From the NCBI GenBank assembly GCA_023846275.1, contig CM043871.1, positions 35,122,578-35,186,577 of the forward strand: DNA of 64,000 nucleotides. The letters run 5' to 3'. Origin of the DNA: Vanilla planifolia. Its lineage: Eukaryota; Streptophyta; Magnoliopsida; Asparagales; Orchidaceae. Of this stretch, positions 38,701 to 53,700 are shown piece by piece. The notes under the pieces are model-generated. The model saw only the letters and a program-made list of their open reading frames with translations. It made no database searches and was not told the origin of the DNA. How positions within the stretch are numbered: the first letter of the stretch is position 1; each line of letters opens with the position of its first letter. The position numbers and the translations under genes are program-made.

Positions 38701-41700
38701 TCTGGCCATTCTATACTTTGGAGATAATGTATAATACTTTTATATTTTTCTGGGGATATTTTTAAAGTTGTACATTCAAGTGTTTTGAATATGTTTTGTT
38801 AATGTAAACTAATGTTGTTAAGTTTTAATAAGGTAATTATATACTTGGAAATTATAAGTGAATATATGTCTTAAGTTTTCTTAAATGTGATGAGTTGTAT
38901 GAAAGAATTCTTGGAAAGTTCTTTATCTTACAGATTCAAAACTCCACTCATGGTTTCTTGTGCTTCAAGAATATTATCATAGGTTTTTACATACTAAGAA
39001 CCAACAAATAAGACTTTAAAATTTCTTTTTCATATATGTCCAATTTTTATGTCTAGTGCTCACTACATTCTCATTAAATACTGTCAATTAGGCTCTTTCA
39101 ATAATGTTAGGCTCTATAAATTATTCACTTATATGCTGTTGAGTTTTCTTTTGACATTACTATTACTTTTGTCGGTTAACCCTTCTTATCTCTCTGCTTG
39201 ATTAATAGTTAAATAGATTTGTATCATTCTCAAATATTACTTCTGTTCAACCTATGTATTATGGTTTAGATTAAATAATTATTAACTAATGGAGTAGGAG
39301 TTAATTGAGGATTTCAAGCTACTTAAACCTTATAGGATTCTACAATTTGTGAATTTGCATCAAGTTTGTCATTGGTCCTCTCTAGTTGTTGATAGAGTTT
39401 TTTCTTATTTGCAATCTTTTGTTGTTAATATTACAAAAGTTATTTGATATTAAAAAAAAAAAGAATTCGGAAATCCTTGATTTATTTATGTAACCGAAAC
39501 ACATTTGCTCACTAAGAATGGTTTCTAGGACTTACGAAATGCTTTTGTCTACTTAGAATAGTTTCTATGAAACCAATCACGAAGATGCGTTCTTGGGAAT
39601 TTTCAGAAGCGTTAGGAAAGCATGAAATCGAGTGGCCTTTCAAAACGTCAAATTGAATCTTCTTTCCATATGTTTCGAATATAATCGAGATGAGTTGTCC
39701 TCCACGACTTTAGCGTATTTTGATTTTTGTGCAATCAAAATGGTTTTGATATCATGAACAAAGAACACTAAAGAATGGTGAGAACATAGTATAATAAAAA
39801 AAATATTATTTTTTCTAATAATTATAATGTTGGATTTACACAATTATATAAGATTAATGATATATACCTTGTTATAACTAATCTATTATACATAGAATCT
39901 TAATTTTCTTAATTAGGCATGATATATAAGAGAATTATCTACTTTATATTTAATTCTTTAATAATATATGAGATTTTGATTTGTAATTACTAATTCAATA
40001 AATTTCGAAATTTGAAATTTGTTTCTAGTAGATTTAATCTCTTGTATCCCTCAAGATGTTTTATTCCTTATGAGAGTATTTATGGATGCAACATTGGAAG
40101 CAATTGAGAATTTCTCCCTAAACTTTGAGGTTATTGTGAGATTTTTTTTGATGTGATATTTTAGTTCTATGGCTATAGTTCAAAAGCCAATTGCAACAAA
40201 TTAGATAGTTGTAACAAAATAGAATCACCATTGATGGTTGAGGCATTGGACTTGCTAAACTATCGATGAGCTTACTGAAGTGGTCTCGAGTGCCATTTAA
40301 TAGGTTAAAGGTTATTATATAGCACAACTGAGGAGGTTCCCACATATTTAATGCATTTTGGTCAATTTTTTGTTCATAGTAGATACTTGATTCCATACTT
40401 GTTACAAAAACCTGATGTTTAGATTGGTTGATTTATCAATCATACAATGGCAACAACATGGGGGCTATCATCAGTGGGTTAATTTGAACATACAATCATT
40501 TGATAAAATAAGGTCAACAACAATGCAATTAGTGTTGCTAATGTATCATATCATTCAATGCAAGACTAGATTGTTTGATCAATTTGTTATGACTTGTGTA
40601 ATTTGTTTCTTTCGTGTATTTAATAGAGGAAACATTGTTTTTTTTACCATTTTGGGATTAGTCGTGTGTATAGATAACGACACATTTCAATATCCTAGTA
40701 TGTGATATCATTGTGTGCTGCTTTCAAAATTAAGAGATGGCGACTCTTTTCATCTTGGAGGATGCTTAGGTCATGCAACCCACCTTTCAAAGGAAAATTA
40801 GGTTTTGTTACTAAAAAATATTTTGTTGTTCACATCTATAATTTTTTTTACTAGAGTCTTGATTTCCTTTCCACACAAGCCCTTATGATTAGTTGTCCTT
40901 TCGGAAAAGTAACACTCGATTGAGTTGGTAGTTGTTATATAGCTTTGAAAGAAAGATAAAGGCACTAATCACCATTCATTTAGTGTATCTTTATCATTTT
41001 TTGTGTTATTCATTTTTTCTAAATGTTAGACTGCCCTTATTGTCCAATTCCAGATCCCTTTCTTGATCATCTGCCCATTGCCAAAGGCTTAGTATTGGCC
41101 TTAAGTAGAATTTTGGTTTGATTGCCTTAAAAATCATGCAATTCGATCATCTCCTTTTGTTATACATACATAATATAAATCATAGTTGTATGCGCATAAT
41201 CGCTCTTCAGTTGTGTGTCTACACTTTTGTTACCATGAAGTAACACCTTTAGTGGATGATCTTGCATTATCTTACGAGATGATTAGATTAAGTCAAGACA
41301 CCTAATTTGGTCATCAGAACAATACTATATAACGATAACAAGTTTGACTAATCTTGTACAAGATTCTACACTATTTTGTGAGTCTTCATGAGTTTTTTTT
41401 ATATCTTTTCCTTTATGAATAAGTTTTTTCCCTTGATTAGATCATAATGTAGTTTTTTCAAAACAAAGATGTAATCACTAAGGCAATTCTTTGAGCAGCT
41501 TGGTGTGATTCTTGGGTTGATTGGCGAACTTAATGGATTCATACTTATCATCTCTGCTTTTCTTCTTGCATAGGAACTTTTTGGATTTTGATGGCATTGT
41601 TTAAAGTGTAAATCCCAGGTCATTAAACTTATAGAAGAATGTATGGCATCATGAGTGATCCTCGATCCCATTTTATCCCAAAGAGAGATTGCAGTGAGGA

Positions 41701-44700
41701 TCCCTTGTTTAGTTGTGTTTTTTATTTAGGTTGTTGAGGTGTTAGGGTGTCCACCATGTCAATGTTTATTAGTCAGTGTGCATTAAATTGGTTTATTAGA
41801 TTTGTGGTGAGGGGAGGGTTCTTTTTTTTTCTTTAGATCTATGACAATTAAGGGAGATCTTATTATGAGCTATATTATCTTGTTGGTAGTTTTCTTTACA
41901 AAAACTATTGTATAATTTCTTCTTCCTCTTCAATTTTTGCATACTATGCTCTGGGATCTTTTGGTTTCTTGGCAAGACTTTTTCTAGAAGGATTTCGTCC
42001 AGTTTTGTTATTATTTTTATTAAGATCTTTTGCTAATATCTTTGTTGGCATGAAGTCCACCTTTTGACTGGATTTGTTTAATGGCATGTAATTATGCTTC
42101 TTTTATGACGTAATGATAGAGGATAGGAATTTTAGGATTGGATGGAATTCTTTGTTCCATTTGTGTAAGCAAAGTTGGAGTTCCATAGACTGAAGGTGCA
42201 ATTAATACTAGAAGAATTCGAGCATAGTAATGGTTGTAGATTACTAGTGAAACAGAGAAATGAAGCTGGGCTGGTGGCAGTGGATTTTATTGTTTGTTGC
42301 TGAACTAGCTTTGCTTGAGGGGAGGATGTCATCAATGTATTTCTTTGGGATTTGAATCGATAGAGACATGGTTTTGTTCTCATGGGAAAGATGTATCTAC
42401 AATTGTTGGAGTTGGAGGAGTAGGGGATAAAGGTGTGGATCTAGTTTGAGTAACTAGATGATAAAGAGTTGGATTGGCCTAAATAATTGAAGTTATTTCT
42501 TGGGTGTACTGGTATATTAGATCACAAGTGATCCAATATGATCTTTAGTATGGCCACATCATCTACTTGAAGATCTCCATTGATGATTGGATTGATACTA
42601 GATTGTTCATTTAGTTGTTGCTGCCTTCAATATTGAACTACTTTGTCCATGTCATTCATGAGACTTGGATACCTCTGTTTATGAGAGAAACCTCTTGTCA
42701 TTGGTTTACTTTTTTCGATCTTCACATCTATTCTTGTAGGCTCCAAAAAATATTGTTGCAGAAATTGATTTAGAAAATTTAAAATAAATTTCAATTGAAG
42801 AAGTATAACTTAGAGAAAAGAAAAAAAGAGAAATAGATTATTCTTTTTTAACGTAATATAGCATAGAGTTGAAATTGAATGTGGAATAGGAGGAAACTAA
42901 GAACAAGAATTAGAATAGAAATCCAGGAGAAAATAGTTCAAGACTAGAAGTAGAATATTAGTGCAAGCATAGATTGCAATCTTAGATGGTCCCCTAAGAT
43001 GCACCACCATGACCAGTTTTTGTAGTGGAGTAAGTTGGTTTAGATTTAGCTGTTATCATTTCCACATGGCACAAGAACTAGCAAGTAGTTACAGCCATCG
43101 AGGTGGAGGTTCATTCTCCTTGGTATATATGGTGGTTTCTCTTGTCTTGAGATATAAAACATGTGGCTGAAACCATCTCCGTATGATTGGAATTATGACA
43201 CTTCACGAGGTAGTCTCCTCGAGACATAGCCCTCAAGAATTTCCAAAATTCGTCCTACCCTTAAGGATGATGGGTGCATCACATGTGCTATTGGCATCAT
43301 AAGTATGGTCACATGGTCCTCATCACAAATAGCAATCAAATTGTTGAGTTTGTTTAGTAAGATTTTACATTGTCTCAGTTAATATGTCAGTTTTTGTCAA
43401 ACATGGGATGTTAATACTAAATAAAAAACAATTGTGGGAGCAAATAATTACTAAGAGTCGTTTCTTTGAGTTGTCAATAGATTACACATGGTTAGTACTG
43501 GTGTTATAGGGCATAAAGCATTAAGAAGATGCTATTGTTTGTAGTTTCCTTTTCTAGTTTGCCTAAGTTTCACAAACAGTAAATGGCAGGTACAACATTA
43601 AAAGTATTGATTTAAGGTGGGAAAGTTGTCAAGCAAAGAATCCCTCTATAAATCTCCCATAGAAACCATTCTTAGATATCTCATTTGATGTTTGATGATC
43701 CCAAGTGAACAAAGGAGAGTGCAGAATGGATTATTCCCAAGTGGCCATAAGGGAGTGCAGGATGGATTGTTTGGCAAAGCACAAACATAAAAGATAACAC
43801 ATGGATATATAGAAAATAAAAAATATTGTGGGGGATATATAGAACATGAAATATATTGTGTGAGAGAAGTAGGAGATTCTTGAAGAAAAATGGGGTACAT
43901 GAATTTCAACATCAAAAGCCGCCATCCTTCTTCTTAAGGAACCGGGGAGTTGATCTGGGAAGGAGAGAGTGGTTGAGTGGTCAAAAGTGACAAGAAACCA
44001 TGTATTCAGAAAACGTAAAGAACTTTTGGTTATATGTTTGGGTCATGAATATAGAAGTGTAAATGATACAAAGCTAAAAGACAAGACAATCTGAAGTTGG
44101 AAGTCTAAACTAACAACTTGTTTTATATTCAAGGGATTGTAGTATATGAGTGATATGTTATTGAGAAATGTATGGCATGATGGGTACACATTAAAACCTT
44201 AATTTTGTCTCTATATGGTTGTCCTAAGGACATATGTTTAGCCATGCACATCCTGCAATACATTGGTTACAAATCTAACGAATTACTGATTTAAGAATGC
44301 TGATTCTGGTCCCTGTCAAATGAAAGGACTAGCTCTTACCTCAAAATAGTTTAGAACTTAAACCTGCCAACTTGGCTTAACTTTGGAAACATTTCTTTGG
44401 CAGTTCCTTCAATCGGACCTTGATATTCACTTTTGAAATGATCTAGTTTAGTAGCAGCAGTGATAATCCAGCATTACCTTTCAACTCATTTTTTGTGTCA
44501 AGAGCCTTTTTATCAACTTGATTATCAAATTTTTCTCACCAAGGGCTTGTTTCTTTTTTTTATTTTTTTATTTTTTTATTTTTTTATTTTTTTATTTTTT
44601 TTAATGTTAGTTGCATTCAGTGGCATGAAATAATTGGAATGTTTGTTATCTATAAGAATGAAATTGTATTAGTGGTGGATATAACGAAAGTTATCAGTTT

Positions 44701-47700
44701 TTTTTTCATGAATCATGCCAGTTTGTGGTTATATATGTCATATTTGTTGCTATCCTGGCTATGTTTAGTGTTATATGCCAATTTTTATTATGTTATAATA
44801 AATTCTTTTGCTACTTAACACAGGATAGAGAGCATTGTTGAAGCGGAAGGTTTAAACCATGACCACAAGGAATTTAAGCTTGACCATGATCTTCATGATG
44901 GCCACGATCATCATGATCATCACCAACATGACCATGATCACAAGCAAGGTTAGATGTAACTTGAATTTTCCTAATGCAAATATTAATCAGCCTTATAAGC
45001 GCTGATAAGATAATAGTGGTTGTTGCTTCAGTTTTCAGCCTTTCCTGCTCAAATGATGTGATTGTATTGTCCTTGCCCTTAGTCATTTGGTAATAATTAT
45101 TATAATTTGAAGGTATTGTTTATACAAATTGTCAGTCTGATGGGATTGTTACATTTGAAGTTTTTTATTATAATATATCATAAATTAAGAAAACAATGAA
45201 TAAATGACAACTGTATCATTTCCTAGTTTTGAAACAGTTTCCCTAATGTTTTTGAATTTTCTACCAATCTAATTCTGAAGTTTTTTATTCTTGGTGGGAT
45301 TTGGTAATTCTCTGCTTTGTCTATAGTAGAATTCATCTTCTTGCATACAGCAAACACTATACAATCTATGATTCAAAATAGTTGGTCATGGTGAAGTGAG
45401 TGCTTCTAATCATTTCACTTGCTTTGGAGTCATCTTGGGATCTGTTTCATGTATGAAATGATGTGACTGCTAAAAAATAGTCATATGTAGCATGAGGGTG
45501 ACGAATTTTTCTTTATATGCTGCTAATGTCTACATACTGTATAACTAAATAATGAGAACATGTTGGTACTTAAAATGTGGTGGATTGATGGTGAGGGCTG
45601 GTCGGTGACTAGAGGATGGTTGAACATAGTCCTCATGCTAGAGGTCTCAACAAGTTGTTCTAGGGTGATCTATCTGGTGCTAAAATTAGTTGAGGAACTT
45701 CAAGAGAAATTTGGTTGTGAAGTGCCATTGCTTGGGAGATTGTGAGGAAGTGTTTAGAAATATCTCTGAGGGCTTTGGGATTCAAATATCAGTCCTTGGT
45801 ATAATGATGGATTATACACAATGCCATCAAAAGATTAGATAATCAAGAGATCTGGTTCAAGCTGGAGGCAAGTAAGAGATCTAGCATCTTAAAGATTCAA
45901 AGCTCAACATAAAATGTCGATGTTGGTGATAAACCTCCAAGTTAACTTAAATATTGGTGGTTTGTGCATTGTATGTCATGCACTCTAGTGCAGTCTTCAA
46001 TCAAAACTCAAATGAGAGGCTATAAATTTCTGTTGCCATCAACAAGTTGCATATTTAGCTTCCTGATATTTGGTTTATGCTTACTTATTTTGTGCTTACA
46101 ATTTGGCCAATCTGTATGATTAACTGGGTAAAATTTTATATTAATTATAATGTAGTCTTTTGCTTGTGCTTCTATTGTTTTCTTTTTCCTTCAAGCTATC
46201 AACCTCTATCCGCAGAAATTCAATTCAGCCTTGTACTCTTGTACATTTCACTGAAGAACCTCTTTGCTACTCTGGGTTGATTTCTAGCTTCCAAACCTGT
46301 TTTTGTTCCAACTTTTCCTAACCAAGTTTTGGATCAGCAATTTTTGGTGGTGTTGATGGAATCTGATACGTCAAAGGATGATAAATTGATTACAAGTTGT
46401 TGTTTCCAACATTTATCCTGCTCCCTGAAGTTGTTTATCGAATGCAACAAGTGTCTAGGAGTTTGATCTAAATCCATTTCGGTTATCAAAGTTCTTTGGC
46501 AAGATATTTGTTGCAATCTGACATCTTGTACCCATAAGAGGCTACACCAGTTGCTCCAGCAGACCAAATGTTTCCTTCTTCTATGAGTTCATTTGTTCTT
46601 AGTGTATCTACTTGTGTGTCTCCTGCTCCAACAATTCCACAGCTATAGATCTATCACTCTTGTACATTCTAATAAAGCCAACAATAGCATCATCATCATC
46701 CAAATCTACAGCAATCCATTGCATTTGAGTCATCATAGTCCTCTTCACAATGTTTCTTTTATTCTTCTTTTATTTTAACATAAATTTTATTATAACTTAT
46801 CAAACAGATTATAAGAGATTCCATTCATGTATTGATAAAGTAGTATTGCAATGTGCAAAACAACAGAATATCCAATATAGAGCAATAAAGATTAACGCTT
46901 AGCCTTGTATTTTTGCACTTGTATTGAAAAATTGGGGGGTCTTTGTCCATTCTAATTAGAACAAGATGTCATCAGAAAAATTTGATAAGACCAAAGCTTT
47001 ATCAAAGTTGATCACTACATAGTTGATGCTGGAAAAAAAATCCTTTTACAAGAAGTCTAAGAGAAAGTTCTTTATAAAAGCTTTTGAGTCCTTCAATCTC
47101 TGTATTACGATCAATAGTGATATATTTCTTGTAAACATAATAGAAACTTGGGGTGAGGCTCAAATTGGATGCCTCTTTTATATGCTCACTTAATGATAAA
47201 GCATTGGCTCTGAGATTAGCTTGAGGAGGAAACCAAATGAGATTCTACCTAATGAAGATATCATCACAATAAGAAAATCAACTATCTGAGAAAAATTTGA
47301 TATCGAGAAAAGAAGGTAAAAGATGAAGGGTTTGGGCGATTGTTCATGAAAATACTCTCCACCTTCCTGATTTGAACACCAATCTGCTGTTATCAAAGTT
47401 CGCTCAACTGCAGGAGTTTCCTCCTATCACACAAACAAATATTCCAATTTGATGTAACCATCTGTTCGTCTATCTTGATCAATGTCGATTTCCCCATTTC
47501 AATATGAAATTTGGTGAGAAATCAGTCAATTCCTCCATCAACTCGTGGTTTTGTGATTCAACCCCAATTCATTATCGTCACTATTAAATTTATAAAATTT
47601 AAATCTTCCAACGTTCATTCATCTTTAGTTAACAGCTTTTCCCATGTTATAGTTCTATGTGATCATTCCATTCTGTCGTGCAAGTTCTGTTTCATTGCAC

Positions 47701-50700
47701 AAGTCCCGGATTTTACATAATCAACAATGAAGTTAGGTTCCTAACGACTTGTGGTCAGTCAGTTTAGATGGTAAAATATGGCTGTTTAATCTATGGCAAC
47801 TGTACATGATACAATGAGTCGACATATAAAATCTGTCCAATAGAACTTCTTGACTTCTATAGTAGTCTACTTGACAATGAGTTGCTTCATTCTACTTAAT
47901 AAGGTAGTATACAAACAAGTAGATCTATGGGGAATGCTCCAAGAAAACTCATACCTCAGACAAAGCACGTGCAAGAGATATTGATATGTTTCAACATCTC
48001 AACTGGCTATCAATGAAAATGGCCATGAATTTGGCTTCTTTCTGCAACATCTTTGTATAAGGTTGTCCTATATTAACTGTCTTATGATGATGAATGCAAA
48101 ATTCCTGCTAGACTAGTTGTCATCGCACTCGCCACAATGAATTGATTCCACGATTGTCATAGATTTCACTGAGTGAATACATTGGAGGGGTTGGAGATAG
48201 ACGTACAATAGAGCTTCCCTTCTATGAGTACATTCAAGGAGATTGCGTTTTGATCTTTCCAGCTTATGGTGAAGAACTAAGAAGTGTAGCATTCTTCAGG
48301 AAGTTCACAAGAAGATCCATCCTGCAAGAACTTATTTCAAGTTCAAGAATTGGAGCACTTTTTGATTCAATATTGAACATATCCTTTAGGTATCCTAATA
48401 GTATTTATGTGCTCAAATTTATACATCAACTCGAGATTGAATTGTCTAGAAGTTTTTGTGGTTGAAGCTCTTATGATGTAAAGATCATTGATTTTTGTTT
48501 GCAATCAATTCAAAGCACTGCAAATCTTGTCAATTTGCCATGCGGCCAAAAGCAATTCTAAGGCCACCTAAAAGTGCCTCATCTTAAACTTGGTCATTGA
48601 TATTATTGAAAGTAATTCGGATTGCAAACTTTAGTATTACCCTTCTGGTCTTTCTATTGTTTAGCTAGCACTGCTGCTTTGTTCTTGTTTTTAACCTTTT
48701 GACAAATAAAGTTCAATATCAAATGTCAAATTCAGGTGGCATATCCTTTTGAGAGTATTTTTCTCACAATTTAATGTCTAAAATTGAAATTTCATCAAAG
48801 TTTAAGGAATATATTGACTCTTACACTCGTCTTGGTGAATCTTTATTTCGCAATTAACTTGTGAATCCTATGGAATGCATTACACAATGAAGAGGCTCAT
48901 AGTCCCAATATTTGTGACATAAATTTGAAAGGTCAAAGATGTTGTGCTGACATAAAGAGAGGAAATGCAAACCTCTCACGAGGTGGATTGAGTTTAGCAT
49001 CCTAGGAGTATTACTTAAATGATAAACTAGTTGTAAAATGTCGTCTTCCTCCTAGAAGAGAACTGACATGAAAGCAACTCTTCTAGTGGGAAGAATTCTT
49101 TGGGGGTTCACTAGATCTTGGATTGCTGAAAATATGTGATATCGAGTGGTATTTCTTAAGCTATTGGCAAACTTGCTCACATTTGTCCTTTAGAGATGAA
49201 TTTGTTGGGTTCACAAACAAGGCCAGTTAACCTTTGTTTCCATGGAGTGCTTTTGGGGAAGGCATGCTAGGAACATCTTTGTTGTATTTTGCATCAGGCT
49301 TAAATACTTTTCTTCAAGACCATATAGCCACTAAATTACCTAAGGAAGCTCCTAAGCTAAATCTCATTTTGTTTGTTTGATATGCTTAATGTTGGTGTAG
49401 TAGTTTTGGAGACTTATTGTGCGTTGAAAATTCCATTGACATGCCCATTAAAGGATTGATATATTTAGTTAGGGCTCCATCTCAGTGGACCCAATGTTTT
49501 GCATAAATATATTGCTATATATGTACTCAGATATTGTATGAACACTTGACAACATATTAGGGCTTGTTTAGGTAGTCATCATTAGGTGTTATTTGGGGTT
49601 TTCCAATGGCTCCATCATATAGCTAGCCACCCTATGCGATCCTTAAGTTTCCTTGGGCAGTCTCAATGGTTGAAGTGGCAACCCTCTCATAAATGTGTCT
49701 AGGTATTAGTAAACCCTGACTCACACCCCAGGCGATAAGCCAACTACACTGGTTTGTTTGGCTAAACCACAGCAAGTGTTTAGCCCATCCACACTTGAGA
49801 GCGCATTGCCTTCGTATGTTCCAACACATGCAAAGAAAGGAAAAAATACACATATAGTTAAGTGAACAGTATCCAAACAATTCTATCATTGTGGCTCAAA
49901 TTTATTGACAATTTGTCCTCTATCAGTTTGAGCTAGATTCAGCTCAAAATCAGGATTTTGATCCTGCACCCCTCTTTAGATTATTTTGGTAACAGAGCTA
50001 GATTTAGATCCATGCCAAGATTTCACGTCCTACACTACCTAGTTCCATTACTTTCCCTTGAGTCATAAAACCCATGTTTGGCTAGGGTTTAGGGATTATT
50101 CTATTGCTTTGTAAACTTGCAAAAAGATTTCATGAGGTAGAGCATTTTCTAGTGCGTGATGTTGCAATGGATGTAGTGCAATGCTCATCTCATTCATTTG
50201 GTGCTTTAGGCACAATGCTGAAACTTTTGAGGTGATGCAATGAAACTAGAGCTTATTTTCCTCTGCAACCTCTCCTTCAAATCTCTTCATTTGCCCCTCA
50301 ACATTTTATCGTTGATTACTTGGGGTTTTTTTTTGATACTGTTTTAGCATTTGGTTTTGTGCAAAAATCATGGCTATGGGTGGATGGTATTATATTGTGA
50401 TCCTATTTAGGAAATATTCATAGCACTCCCAAAATTTTCCCCCACTGATTCTAAGAGAAAGTGCATAAAACTCCTCCTTGAGAACAAAAATTTTGGTTAT
50501 TTGTTCATTCTTTGTATTTTGGAATTTCTCTACTAGGGGAGCACTAAAATCTAAGAAACATAACAGATTGTTAGTACAATTCATTATCCTCTAGGTTCAT
50601 GTTATTATACTTCTCTTGATTCGGCCATTAAGTGGGAGTTCTAAGAGCCCAAGTGAGGCTAATAAAATGGGCTCACATATAACTTGCTGTTGTAGTCTTT

Positions 50701-53700
50701 TCTGCCATAAATCAGTATCCTATTAAGCTGAAATTTGTCCAGCTTTTAGAGGGCCTTTAGATCTGCAAGTTTGATCTTTTGAGTGATGAGGAGTTTATTT
50801 AAGACTAATAAATTGGTGGATGGACATGATCTCGATTCAAGAAGAGGTCTCGAGATAATTAGATTGCAACTTATAAGAAATTTTGAGTGATGTACAAGAT
50901 AACCTCAAGACTAGCCAAGGTCTCAACAACATTATCAACATTGGGTATAAACTGAGAAGAGAACCTCAAAGGAAAAAGTTATCCTTACAAAAGGAAGCTT
51001 AGGTCTTGAGAAGCAATGAGTAAGGGCATCATCATGAGTAAGGAACACTTAAGATGAAAATTTTTTTGAGAAGCAATAGGCATTGTCAAAAAGGCATTTA
51101 TTGAAACTTGAAAAGTATCTTAGAGAGGTAGGAGGACTTGCACATGGGAAAAGAAGTCTCAAGAAACAATGCATGATATTAGAAAGGCATTAAAGTATGC
51201 TCGAGGGATATCATCGAAACTACTAAGACGAAGTTGGCCAAGACTCAAGGAAACCACGATGGAAAGGCTCGAGACAAAGAGAGACAAGTTTAACAACGTT
51301 TAAACAAAAACAATTCATGATTGTAATGAAGACATCACAAGAAGATGGCCTAGGAACTAGAATTGAGAGCTATGGCATGAAAAGCTTGAGAAGCCAAACA
51401 AAACTGTGAAAGAAAAAAACAAGCAACTCGTGACATTCTAATAGCCTTGAAGAGAGATGGATTGATGCTAAACCTTGGGAATTGCCTTATGTGGTGGAAA
51501 CATGAAATGTCACATGTGTTATAGTTGTCTTGGGGAATGTCTAAGGGCATTTTAGGGAAAGCATAATGAAAAGCTTGCATTGCTTGGGCTGATCTAATGT
51601 TAAAAATGTTATAGAATCATCTAAAAGCTTATGAATTAGTATTATCTTGGACCTTCAAAAAAATGTACCACATTTATAAATATTGTATCTAGGTTTTTTT
51701 TAAGTGTAGGAGGTTAATCAATCAAATGAATTTGGGCATCTGAATCGTCTACTATGGTTTGGGAAAAGAATAACTATAAAAGGGAGGTAGTTGCCATGGT
51801 TGACACTCCACCTTATTTTACTTTCTTCCTTCATTTTCTTAATTTTTTGATGTACTTTGCAAAAGAGGGATAACCTTCTCCAAAATGTTTTCAAGTAGCA
51901 TCTTCCTTCCTCCAATGCTACATAGAGAAGTAGAGATATAATCCTTCATTCAATGGTAGATCTAGGATAAGAAAGCTTCATTGTTTTTTCAAAACTACAT
52001 AGGGAATAAGGAGATGCATACTTCACTTAAAGGAATGTAGGCATTGTAGGCCAAGCGATATCTCCCATGATCTTCCTCATCAGTGATGAGCCATATGGAG
52101 GTGTGGAGTGAAAAAAAGAAGTAACATTGACATTGTCAACTTATGAGTGGCAATATTGAAAAGGGAGAGCATATTGGCCACAATGACCTGTATCTTGTTT
52201 GGATCATTTTCTTAACATTTCGTTGACAAAGGAACCGAGTTTGTTTGATAAAAATTGTATAGAGATCCAACATAGCTACAAATCATGTTGTTGTCAAAGT
52301 TGTTTTCTAAAGTTGTGGACCAAGAGGATTGGTCTTAAATCAACCATTGAGAAGAATTCCAAATCCTCTATGGAATGAGTGATATGGAGACTATTTTTTG
52401 AGCAAGAAGAGAGAACCTCCTTATCATATTCAAAGAAACATAAAGAGTAGCTTGGGTAATGAGTTGGAAGTTATCATCCTTTAACTCATGTTCAAAGATT
52501 GACTCTTGTTGTGATTTACTATAAGAACTCTCATATAAGAATGAAAAGAAGCAGAACATCTCCAAATAATGTCATATTATCTTAGTCACCAAGATTGAAT
52601 TCTTTAAGGGATAATGAAGTCGATGCAATGAAGTCTAATGATTAAGAAGCTAGTTGAGTAGAAGTCATAGAAGGCAAAGAAGGAAATTGCACAGGAGTTA
52701 TTAAAGTTGAGGAAGTCATCAAGCAAAAGTCATTTATCATAAATTGAGAATCAGAACATGACACTACTACTAGATACTTAGGCTTATGTTGTAAGTCTTA
52801 GAAGATATGAGATTCATTGGAACATGAATCATTTAAAAAAGGGGCATGTGATCAAGGTGTGATTTTTGTTATGCACCACCCGTCTTTTCTTCCCATTAAT
52901 GCACAAAATAATAGAAATCGGGTTAAATCAGAGTTTCTACACATTGTACATAACATATATCCAATATTATACTTGGGTGACTATAAAATTGTAATAAAAG
53001 TGGTTCCTCATAAAATAAACAACATCTATATATATCACATGCATACTTGTTACAACAAAAGCTCAATATTATTGTCTCAGATAAAATGATATAATATACA
53101 TGATACAATACTCACAACTAGTTGCTAAACTTGCCACTCTAATCACTATCGCTGTGTGCATCTATGACAAGACTTGTTTGAATTTTCTATATAATAACAT
53201 CTCAATATAAATTAATAATGATAAGTAGTTACTAAATACACTATTTATTGTCATTGTTCAATGGTTATATTGAATCATCTAATGGGCCCTTGGCTTGAAG
53301 TAATAGAAAACACCTCACCTATCACTGTTGTTTGATGAATCCTTTGGGCCTTTCAATCTAAGGTATCAAATTGTCCAACTTATTAAATTGAATCGTTTTA
53401 TTGTAAGCTTGGAACTTTTGGTCTTTTATGACCATCTGAAGATTGATTGGACAATTCAATATGGGGTTCAGACCATCTGATATGTGGATCAAACTATTTG
53501 ATATGCATTACTAATATACTTCATATTTTCATATATATATATATACGTTGGATTTAAATAATTAATAACTTATAAGAGTCTTGATAGAAAAAATAATTTG
53601 AATATATACTTGAAAATAAAATTTATTTAAAATACCTACTAACCTAATTTTTCATAAATACAACTTAGAAAATATAAAATAATTATTAAATGACTTTCAA

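Larger units (their letters stand above)
33173..44823 (+). other. CobW intron 5 (11651 bp)
   Basis: GT-AG intron between exons E and F, splitting an arginine codon. It holds a broken - strand Copia element (pieces between 34.05 and 39.9 kb), the 194-bp tandem duplication, an (AT)n tract and a (T7A)n tract just upstream of exon F. The stretches 33.2-34.0 and 40.0-44.5 kb show no identifiable gene. Confidence 0.88.

Noticed and set aside
44874..45086. Minus-strand open frame of 70 residues over the His-rich exon
   Set aside because: It is the antisense shadow of the repetitive CAT/GAT codons of exon F plus intron; the homologous reading is on the + strand.
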